Of a DNA stretch of 9,499 nucleotides, positions 1 to 5,489 are shown in pieces (position 1 is the first letter of the stretch; each line of letters starts with the position of its first letter). The notes beneath the pieces were generated by a model, which saw nothing but the letters and a program-made list of their open reading frames with translations, was not told the DNA's origin and ran no database searches. The stretch is from an uncultured Collinsella sp. (GTDB taxonomy: Bacteria > Actinomycetota > Coriobacteriia > Coriobacteriales > Coriobacteriaceae), in contig CABURG010000058.1 in the NCBI GenBank assembly GCA_902493835.1, positions 1 through 9,499 on the forward strand, given 5' to 3'. The position numbers were made by a program, and so were the translations under genes.

Positions 1-632
1 AGGAGCACAGGAGCACGCCGGCGATGGCGGCAAGCGCCGAGCCGATGGCAAACGTCATCGAGATGGTGCGGTTGACGTTGATGCCCATGAGCTGAGCGGC
101 GGCCTTGTCCTCGGACACGGCGCGCATGGCCTTGCCCATCTTGGTCTTACCTGTAAAGAACATCAGGCCGGCCATGATAACCAGGCAGGCGACGATGGTG
201 ACGAGCGAGACGGCGCTTACGTTGAACTTGGCCAAGAACTCCGCCACCTGGAAGGTGACGAGCGAAGTGAAGTTCTTGGGCGTGGCGCCCCACAGAAGCT
301 GCGCGGCGTTCTGCAGGAAGTAAGACACGCCGATAGCCGTGATCAGAACGGCCAGCGGGCCTGCTTGGCGCAGCGGCTTATAGGCCAGACCCTCGATGAG
401 AACGCCGAGAACCGTGCAGACCACACAAGAAAGAATTACAGATACCCAGCCCGGGAGGCCGAGATACGACGTGGCGCAGAACGAGACATAGGCACCGACC
501 ATGATGACGTCGCCGTGAGCGAAGTTCAGCATCTTGGCGATACCGTAGACCATGGTGTAGCCCAACGCGATGATGGCATAGACGCTGCCCATGGACAGGC
601 CGTTGACCAGGTATTGGATAAAGACCGTCATG
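1..632 (-). CDS. livH: Branched-chain amino acid ABC transporter permease LivH (partial, N-terminal 210 residues)
   Basis: This is one of the two membrane subunits of the high-affinity branched-chain amino acid (leucine/isoleucine/valine) ABC importer; it forms the substrate channel in the cytoplasmic membrane with LivM and is driven by LivG/LivF. The reading frame starts at the ATG whose complement is 630-632 and runs off the left edge, leaving about 210 of the usual ~290 residues. Visible family hallmarks are GLSMGSVYAIIALGYTMVYG (residues 11-30), then NFAHGDVIMVGAY (36-48), and the EAA-like cytoplasmic loop GKAMRAVSEDKAAAQLMGIN (166-185), which contacts the ATPase. Several hydrophobic helices are evident between. 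A purine-rich Shine-Dalgarno (AGGGGGA, complement of 641-647) lies 8 nt before the start. It is the second gene after livK on the same strand; livM, livG and livF are expected beyond the left edge. Identification is firm; substrate specificity within the hydrophobic amino acid class is inferred. Confidence 0.95.
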
Positions 633-771
633 TTCCACATCCCCCTTTCGAATAGGTTTCCAGTTGATGTATGAAACAGGGACGTTACATCGTCCCTAGA
701 TACCAAGCAAGCAGGGAAGGCCAAAACCTCCCCTGCTTGGGATCAAAAACCGCTCTATGTAAGGCGGCCAA
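633..771 (-). promoter_or_regulatory. livK-livH intercistronic region with two hairpins (possible attenuator or mRNA-stability element)
   Basis: The 139 bases between the livK stop and the livH start contain two inverted repeats. The first has arms 708-716 and 731-739, a perfect 9-bp stem (CAAGCAGGG/CCCTGCTTG) extendable inward by a few pairs. The second has arms 678-684 and 691-697, a perfect 7-bp stem (AGGGACG/CGTCCCT) around the loop TTACAT. Neither is followed by a real T-tract in the livK-to-livH direction, so they do not look like a complete intrinsic terminator. Such structures after a binding-protein gene commonly protect the upstream message from 3' decay or partly terminate transcription, giving more binding protein than permease. 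That role is inferred; the hairpins are seen directly. Confidence 0.5.
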
Positions 772-1959
772 TTAGGCCTGTACGTACTTGCCGTCGGTGA
801 TGACGTACGCCGTGGGCTCCTTCTGGACCTGGCCCTTATCGTTCCAGGTGAGCTTGCCGGTCAGACCGTCAACGGTAATCTTGAGCATAGCCTTGGACAG
901 CTTCTCGGCGGCCTCGGTCGGGTCGGCGTCGACACCAAGACCGGCCTCCTTGAGGGCCTCGGCCACCGCGTGCACGCCGTCGTAGGCGTCGGCGGCAAAC
1001 TGGTCGGGGGTATCGCCGTACTTATCCTTGTAAGCGTTGACGAAGTCGGCGTTCTTCTCGTCGTCGGCGGAGAACGGGGTCATGAGCAGCAGACCCTCGG
1101 CAAGAGAGGTATCGAAGCCCTCAACGCCCAGGATGCCGTCCATGCCGTCGCAGCCCATCATCTTGACGTCGTAGCCCATGTCCTTGGCGTTCTTGAGCAG
1201 GACGGACGCCGGCGTGTAGTAGATCGGCGCAAAGATCATGGTGGCGCCGGCCTGCTTGGCCTTGGTCAGCTGGTTCGTAAAGCTCGTGGCGGAGTCGTCC
1301 TTAAAGGTCTCCTCGTCAACAATCTCGAGCTTGGACTCAGCGGCCTGGGCCTTAAAGGAATCTGCGATGCCCGAAGAATAGGCGTCGCCGGAGTTATAGA
1401 ACAGCACGAACTTCTCGTCCGCATACTTCTGCGCCAGGAACTTGGCAGCGTTGACGCCCTGGTTGGGGTCGGTGAAGCAAACCTGGAAGACGCAATCCTT
1501 GCCGTCGGTGACGTCCTCGGAGGACGCGGACGGGGTGATCATGAACGTCTTGGGGTCGTTACCGCACTCGGCGGCAACGGCAACCGACGCACCCGTGGTG
1601 GTCGGGCCGACGAGGGCCTGCATGCCCCAGTCGAGCAGGGTATTGAAGGCGTTGACGGCCTTCTCGCCGTCGGCCTGGTCATCCTCGGCCTTGCTGGCAA
1701 GCGGCAGCTCCTTGGTCGAGAAATCCTTGCAGCCAAGCTCGACACCCTGGGTAACGGACTTGCCGTAGGACGCGTTGGCGCCGGTCAGCGGGCCGATGGT
1801 GCCGATCTTAAACGAAGCGTCGCCCGAAGCGGAACCGCTATCGCCGCCGTTGGAGGAGCAGCCGGCTAGAATGGACATCGCCCCCAGACCTGCTGCGCTC
1901 GCGATAACGCTCCTGCGATTCATAACAGGGTTCAATGACTTACCGGTGAGGCTCGACAT
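772..1959 (-). CDS. livK: Branched-chain amino acid ABC transporter substrate-binding lipoprotein (LivK-like)
   Basis: This is the extracellular, membrane-anchored receptor that captures branched-chain or related amino acids and delivers them to LivHM. The 395-residue product has the usual family length. Residues 1-34 form a lipoprotein signal: a polar n-region with NRRSVI (14-19), a hydrophobic stretch, and the lipobox LAGC, with Cys34 as the lipidated residue. A low-complexity Ser/Gly/Asp linker follows (35-49), then the Peripla_BP_6 fold starting at FKIGTIGPLTGANASYGKS (50-68). Further landmarks are ALVGPTTTGASVAVA (115-129), the GATMIFAPIYYTP segment (238-250) and FAADAYDGVHAVAEAL (321-336). 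The start at 1959 is chosen over the internal Met13 because AGGAG (complement of 1966-1970) lies 6 nt upstream, while nothing similar precedes Met13. It is first gene of the liv transcript, followed by livH. A decayed paralogue lies upstream. The exact ligand cannot be read from the sequence. Confidence 0.93.
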   Translation of the reverse strand: MSSLTGKSLNPVMNRRSVIASAAGLGAMSILAGCSSNGGDSGSASGDASFKIGTIGPLTGANASYGKSVTQGVELGCKDFSTKELPLASKAEDDQADGEKAVNAFNTLLDWGMQALVGPTTTGASVAVAAECGNDPKTFMITPSASSEDVTDGKDCVFQVCFTDPNQGVNAAKFLAQKYADEKFVLFYNSGDAYSSGIADSFKAQAAESKLEIVDEETFKDDSATSFTNQLTKAKQAGATMIFAPIYYTPASVLLKNAKDMGYDVKMMGCDGMDGILGVEGFDTSLAEGLLLMTPFSADDEKNADFVNAYKDKYGDTPDQFAADAYDGVHAVAEALKEAGLGVDADPTEAAEKLSKAMLKITVDGLTGKLTWNDKGQVQKEPTAYVITDGKYVQA

Positions 1960-1965
1960 GCGGCT

Positions 1966-1970
1966 CTCCT
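1966..1970 (-). promoter_or_regulatory. livK ribosome binding site
   Basis: AGGAG on the minus strand sits 6 nt before the ATG at 1959. It decides between that start and an in-frame ATG 12 codons later (complement of 1921-1923), which has no purine-rich block before it. Confidence 0.75.
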
Positions 1971-2229
1971 CTCAAATCTCGTCGGGTTTCGGTTACCCGA
2001 CAGGCCATCCTTCGCCGTGTTCGGCGTTCGCAAAATACTAGACGCTTTAGTTAAGGAAAGTGGCGATTATTTCAACTTTTCTTTGGATTTGTTCATTTAT
2101 CCATAATTCTGCGTATTTCTATTATTTTATGCAGTAATGCCACTTTATTGTGTGAAAGTAATGTTTCCGTTCTGTTACAGGCGTCCTTGCCCTGAATAAA
2201 ACGGCCCGCCGGTCTCGATGTATATGCAC
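1971..2229 (-). promoter_or_regulatory. livK upstream region: two leader hairpins and an A+T-rich promoter segment
   Basis: Directly before the livK ribosome binding site are two small hairpins: arms GTCGGGT (1981-1987) and ACCCGAC (1995-2001), and arms CGCCG (2013-2017) and CGGCG (2022-2026). Beyond them, about 2040-2200 is conspicuously A+T-rich in an otherwise G+C-rich window, as expected for the promoter region of a highly expressed binding protein. It holds an inverted repeat, AAAGTGGC at 2057-2064 and GCCACTTT at 2139-2146; the match extends to ATTA/TAAT if one base is bulged. A -10-like TAAAAT occurs on the minus strand (complement of 2124-2129), but no convincing -35 partner is at the right distance, so I do not place the transcription start. 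The regulatory role is inferred. Confidence 0.4.
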
Positions 2230-2640
2230 TTAGGCGGCGATGTACTTACCGTCCTGAATCACATAGGCCGTAGCAGGCTTTTCGACCTGACCTTCGTCAT
2301 TCCACGTTAGCTCGCCGGTCAGGCCGTCGATCTTGATCTTGCGCATGGCCTTGGCAAGGTCGCCGGCAATGTCGGCGCCGTCGGCCGTAATGTCGATGTC
2401 TGCCTTGTCGATGGCCTCGACGATGGCGTGGACGCAATCGTAGGCGTCGGCGGCAAACTGGTTAGGCGTCTCGTCGTAGGCGTCCTTATATGCCTTGACG
2501 AAGTCGGTATTCTTCTCGTCGTCGGCGGAGAACGGGGTCATGAGCATATCGTCGGCGATCTCACCCGAGACGGCGACGGCAGCACCGGTCGTGACGGGGC
2601 CGACGAGCGCCTGCATGCCCCAGTCGCACAGGGCAAACCT
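2230..2640 (-). pseudogene. Decayed livK paralogue (5'-truncated and internally deleted)
   Basis: The minus-strand frame reads FALCDWGMQALVGP and then VTTGAAVAVSGEIADD, matching livK residues from about 107 to 135. It jumps directly to MLMTPFSADDEKN, matching livK from about residue 291, and continues to the normal C terminus (DGKYIAA). About 155 central residues are therefore missing without a frame break. There is no signal peptide and no first ~107 residues; upstream of the FALCDWG segment the frame has no start or family similarity. The remaining parts cannot make the two-lobed ligand pocket. The conserved part is close to livK: a 37-base block (2510-2546) is identical to 1052-1088. The likeliest history is a livK duplication (or a second SBP gene) followed by deletion. 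An ATG at 2614-2616 (complement) could in principle start a 128-residue product, but no function is expected. Confidence 0.85.
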
Positions 2641-2834
2641 TATGGTGCAAACGTTGACAGTTTGTTACGGAAGAACGTTTGTAGCGAGCATGTTTCCAAT
2701 GTTTCCGCAGCGTTTCGGGGGTGCCGTTTTGTGCGACTCCTGTTGCCTAGCGAGCACGCGCCCTCGGTTCACGCTAGAATGCACTCAACCTTTAAGCGGT
2801 TAATCCATCCATAAGATGCACGAAGGAGCTATCT
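2641..2834 (+). promoter_or_regulatory. hom upstream region with weak promoter-like elements
   Basis: This 194-base gap carries the hom promoter by position. A perfect TTGACA lies at 2654-2659 but has no good -10 at 16-18 nt. TAGAAT at 2775-2780 is a plausible -10 about 55 bases before the start codon but lacks a clear -35. The nonamer TAGCGAGCA occurs twice, at 2682-2690 and 2748-2756, and could be chance. The gene's ribosome binding site AAGGAG is at 2823-2828. I see no T-box, riboswitch or leader-peptide signature. Confidence 0.3.
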
Positions 2835-4178
2835 ATGAGCGAACCCCTGCGCACCGTGAACGTCGGCCTCATCGGTCTGGGAACCGTCGGCGGCGGCGTG
2901 GCCCGTCTGATCAAGAGCCACCACGATGAGTACCTGGCCGCCTACGGCATCGACCTTAAGCTGACCCGCGCCTGCGCGCTTGCCTGGGAGCAGGCCGAAG
3001 CCGCCGGTATTGAGCGCGAGGCCTTTACGAGCGACTGGCACGACGTCGTCACCGACCCCGCCGTCGATATCGTCGTCGAGCTCATCGGCGGCGAGCACCC
3101 CGCGACCGAAATCTTCACCACCGCCTTCGAGAACGGCAAGCACGTCGTCTCTGCCAACAAGGCCCTGCTGGGCCGTCATGTCGAGACGCTCGCCGAGAAG
3201 GCGCGCGCGTGCGGCGTGCAGATTAAGTGCGAGGCCAGCTGCGGCGGTGGCATCCCCATTGTCAGCACGCTCGAGCACGACCTGGTGGGCAACAAGATCC
3301 TGACCATCGCTGGCATTCTCAACGGCACCACCAACTACATCCTGTCGCGCATGGACGCCGAGGGCGCCGATTACGCTGACGTGCTCGCCGACGCCCAGGC
3401 AAAGGGCTATGCCGAGGCCGACCCGTCCGCCGACGTCGACGGCTTCGACGCCGCCAGCAAGACGGCAATCCTCGCTTCCATCGGCTTTGGCACCCGCGTT
3501 ACCACCGACGATGTTTACCAGCAGGGTATCCGTACCATCGGCGCCGAGGACATTGCCCAGGCCCGCGAGCTCGGCTACACCATCAAGCTGCTGGGGATCG
3601 CACGCAACACCGACGCCGGCGTCGACGTCCGCGTGCATCCCACGCTCATCCCGGCAGACCATATGCTCGCCAAGGTCAACGGCGCCATGAACGCCGTCTA
3701 CGTGGTGGGTGACGCCGTGGGCGAAACCATGTTCTACGGTGCCGGCGCAGGCTCCTTCCCCACCGCGAGCGCCGTCGTGGGCGATATCCTGTCGCTCTCC
3801 GAGCAGATCAGCCGCGGCGTGGCTCCGCTGCCCGAGATTGAGCCCTATGGTCACAACCTCGCCTTTAAGCCCATGGACGAGCTCCAGACCAAGTACTATG
3901 TGCGCCTGAAGGTCGCCGACCGCGTGGGTGCCCTGTCCGAGACGGTCGACATCTTTGCCAAGCACAACATCTCGATCTCGCTCATCAACCAGGTCGAGGA
4001 CGGCAAGTCGGGCGCCAGCGATACTTGCTCGGTCATCTTCCTGACGCACCGCGCGCTCGAGAAGGACGTCCAGGCTGCCACCGCCGAGCTTGCCAGCGTC
4101 GACTGCGTAGCCGAGGTCGCCAACGTCCTGCGCATCGAGGACGTTGAGGCTTGGACCGAAGGCGTCATGGCGAACTAG
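2835..4178 (+). CDS. hom: Homoserine dehydrogenase with C-terminal ACT domain
   Basis: It reduces L-aspartate-4-semialdehyde to L-homoserine with NAD(P)H in the cytoplasm, the branch point towards threonine and methionine. The 447-residue product has the length of the ACT-containing monofunctional enzymes. The N-terminal Rossmann fold shows GLIGLGTVGGGV (residues 11-22); SANKALLG (106-113) carries the conserved Lys109; NGTTNYIL (163-170) and the signature GYAEADPSADVDGFDAASK (191-209) follow. By alignment to the yeast enzyme, Glu194, Asp200, Asp205 and Lys209 correspond to the substrate-binding and catalytic residues, all present. From about residue 353 an ACT domain begins (YYVRLKVADRVGALSETVDI), the usual site of threonine feedback inhibition. 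AAGGAG lies 6 nt before the ATG. A strong terminator follows, and no thrB or thrC is adjacent, so it is probably transcribed alone. Confidence 0.97.
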   Translation: MSEPLRTVNVGLIGLGTVGGGVARLIKSHHDEYLAAYGIDLKLTRACALAWEQAEAAGIEREAFTSDWHDVVTDPAVDIVVELIGGEHPATEIFTTAFENGKHVVSANKALLGRHVETLAEKARACGVQIKCEASCGGGIPIVSTLEHDLVGNKILTIAGILNGTTNYILSRMDAEGADYADVLADAQAKGYAEADPSADVDGFDAASKTAILASIGFGTRVTTDDVYQQGIRTIGAEDIAQARELGYTIKLLGIARNTDAGVDVRVHPTLIPADHMLAKVNGAMNAVYVVGDAVGETMFYGAGAGSFPTASAVVGDILSLSEQISRGVAPLPEIEPYGHNLAFKPMDELQTKYYVRLKVADRVGALSETVDIFAKHNISISLINQVEDGKSGASDTCSVIFLTHRALEKDVQAATAELASVDCVAEVANVLRIEDVEAWTEGVMAN

Positions 4179-4212
4179 TTCGGTTTACACCCCACAACGC
4201 ATTTGCTCGAAG

Positions 4213-4247
4213 GGCTCCCGTCCGATGTGGGATGGGAGCCTTTTTGT
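4213..4247 (+). terminator. Intrinsic terminator of hom
   Basis: Arms GGCTCCCGTCC (4213-4223) and GGATGGGAGCC (4230-4240) form an 11-bp stem with one G.U pair around the loop GATGTG, followed immediately by TTTTTGT. It starts 34 bases after the hom stop codon, which separates hom from the downstream dehydrogenase gene. Confidence 0.92.
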
Positions 4248-4382
4248 CTCCTGCCCTAAGCACAACGACAGGGCACATTTGCGCGAGCCGCTCATCGGTA
4301 ACGCGGGCTACCGTTCACCGATATGCAAACACGGCCGATTCCGGTTACGGCTACGCTGTGCTGCGAATGTCCGCCCGCGATG

Positions 4383-4387
4383 AGAGG
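4383..4387 (+). promoter_or_regulatory. Ribosome binding site of the short-chain dehydrogenase
   Basis: AGAGG ends 7 nt before the ATG at 4395. It supports that start over an in-frame ATG at 4323, which would add 24 residues of non-family, cysteine-containing sequence before the first strand of the Rossmann fold. Confidence 0.75.
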
Positions 4388-4394
4388 AAATACC

Positions 4395-5144
4395 ATGTTG
4401 CTCGAGGGCAAGAAAGCAATCATCACCGGAGGCACGCGCGGTATCGGCTATGCCATCGCCTGCCGTTTTATCGAGGAGGGCGCCTCCGTCACTGTCTTTG
4501 GCTCGCGTCAAGAGACCGCCGATGCGGCCGTTGAGAAGCTGACAGCCGCCTATCCCGACGCCAAGGTCTGGGGCCGCTCCTGCGACCTCACCTCACTCGA
4601 AGCCGTGACCGAGGCCTTTACCCAGGCTGCATCCGACATGGGCGGCTTGGACACGGTCGTCAACAATGCCGGTATCTCCCAGCGTTCACCCCTCTTGGAC
4701 TACACGGCCGAGGAGTTCGCAAAGGTCATGGACCTTAACGTCGTCGCCGTCTTTAATGGCCACCAGGCTGCCGCCAAGATCATGACCGAGGCCGGCCACG
4801 GCGGCACCATCACTACCACAAGCTCGATGGTCGCCAAGTACGGCCAGCCCTCCGGCGTCGGTTACCCCACGTCCAAGTTTGCCGTCAACGGTATGGTCCA
4901 GTCACTCTCGCGCGAGCTCGCCCCTATGGGTATTCGCGTCAACGCCGTTGCCCCTGGCGTGACTAAGACTGACATGGTCGCCAACCTGCCCGAAGAGGTC
5001 ATCAAACCCATCATCGCCACTATCCCTCTCGGCCGCATGGGTGAGCCCGAGGACGTCGCCAACGCCTTCGTTTTCCTAGCGAGCGACATGTCCTCCTATG
5101 TCACGGGCGCCGTGCTCCCCGTCGACGGAGCCGCCCGCTCTTAA
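4395..5144 (+). CDS. Classical SDR-family oxidoreductase, FabG-like
   Basis: A 249-residue classical short-chain dehydrogenase/reductase, the standard length for the family. The cofactor motif TGGTRGIG is at residues 11-18, CDLTS at 63-67, NNAG at 90-93, and the catalytic tetrad is Asn115, Ser144, Tyr157 and Lys161 (YPTSK). The C-terminal part has RVNAVAPGVTKTDM (181-194) and the ending SYVTGAVLPVDGA typical of FabG-like proteins. The second beta strand ends in TVFGSR with no acidic residue, so NADP(H) is more likely than NAD(H). FabG (3-oxoacyl-ACP reductase) is the nearest general label, but no fatty acid synthesis gene is nearby; sugar, polyol or steroid/bile acid hydroxyl dehydrogenases share the same motifs. 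Substrate is therefore left open. It lies between the hom terminator and its own terminator, so it appears monocistronic. Confidence 0.9.
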   Translation: MLLEGKKAIITGGTRGIGYAIACRFIEEGASVTVFGSRQETADAAVEKLTAAYPDAKVWGRSCDLTSLEAVTEAFTQAASDMGGLDTVVNNAGISQRSPLLDYTAEEFAKVMDLNVVAVFNGHQAAAKIMTEAGHGGTITTTSSMVAKYGQPSGVGYPTSKFAVNGMVQSLSRELAPMGIRVNAVAPGVTKTDMVANLPEEVIKPIIATIPLGRMGEPEDVANAFVFLASDMSSYVTGAVLPVDGAARS

Positions 5145-5186
5145 GGGACCACAAGCCTCAGCTCCCAGCCTCAACATAGTCCAACA

Positions 5187-5237
5187 AAGAAGGCGCGCCG
5201 TCTGCATCAACTGCAGGCAGCGCGCCTTCTTCTGTTT
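5187..5237 (+). terminator. Bidirectional intrinsic terminator between convergent genes
   Basis: Arms AAGAAGGCGCGC (5187-5198) and GCGCGCCTTCTT (5220-5231) form a perfect 12-bp stem. An inner CTGCA/TGCAG pairing around TCAAC extends it to nearly 20 bp with one internal mismatch. On the plus strand it is followed by CTGTTT; on the minus strand by TGTT after the CTTCTT arm. It lies 42 bases after the dehydrogenase stop and can also stop transcription arriving from the antiporter gene, after that transcript has crossed the repeat array. Confidence 0.85.
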
Positions 5238-5241
5238 GAAA

Positions 5242-5475
5242 GGGAAGCTGTGTCCCGGAATTCCGACTCAGACCGGGACGCAGCTTCCCTCAGGGCCATG
5301 TTTCGGAAAGAGCGCCCCGTTTTGAACGCCGATTCTGGGATACCGTTTCCGCAACGGGTCTCTCGCGGAAACTGCATCCCACTCTGAGCGCCCATTCCGG
5401 GACACAGTTTCCCAACGGCCCCCGTTTCGGAAACCACATCCCGTTCCGAGCCTTCAAAGCGGGACGCGGCTTCCC
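5242..5475. repeat. Array of four 48-nt palindromes at an exact 62-nt period
   Basis: Four imperfect palindromes lie at 5242-5289 (A), 5304-5351 (B), 5366-5413 (C) and 5428-5475 (D). All are 48 nt and start every 62 nt. Each has two 17-nt arms in opposite orientation around a 14-nt loop; spacers between units are also 14 nt. The eight arms read in one orientation fit SGGAARCYGYRTCCCRN: for example GGGAAGCTGTGTCCCGG (5242-5258) and the complement of 5397-5413, GGGAAACTGTGTCCCGG. Arm identity within a unit is 16/17 in A, 10/17 in B and 12/17 in C and D. B, C and D loops resemble each other (TCTGAGCGCCCATT in C) and A carries a similar loop in reverse. The array starts 14 nt beyond the antiporter stop codon and ends just before the terminator, so it probably lies in the antiporter 3' UTR. 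The 62-nt period is not a multiple of three, which argues against coding. Known comparators are REP/BIME-type intergenic palindromes; I do not recognise this one. Confidence 0.9.
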
Positions 5476-5489
5476 CGAGAGAGTATCGA

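Noticed and set aside
970..1869. 299-codon open frame on the plus strand opposite livK
   Set aside because: Low-complexity antisense of livK, without a ribosome binding site or recognisable domain.
2701..2712. Similarity of GTTTCCGCAGCG in the hom leader to GTTTCCGCAACG in the palindromic array (5345-5356)
   Set aside because: Eleven of twelve matching bases without the paired arm or loop is not enough to call a further repeat copy.
2641..2834. T-box or amino acid riboswitch upstream of hom
   Set aside because: No T-box core sequence, no large conserved fold and no terminator/antiterminator pair could be seen in the 194 bases.
2829..4049. 406-codon open frame on the minus strand opposite hom
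   Set aside because: Same antisense effect of codon bias; hom is firmly identified on the plus strand with all catalytic residues.
4323..4394. N-terminal extension of the short-chain dehydrogenase from an upstream in-frame ATG
   Set aside because: The added 24 residues do not resemble the family, and the ATG at 4395 has a well-spaced AGAGG and places the Rossmann motif at the usual position.
5242..5475. CRISPR array
   Set aside because: Period and repeat length superficially fit, but the repeats are diverged palindromes in alternating orientation, gaps are only 14 nt, and no cas gene is present in the window.
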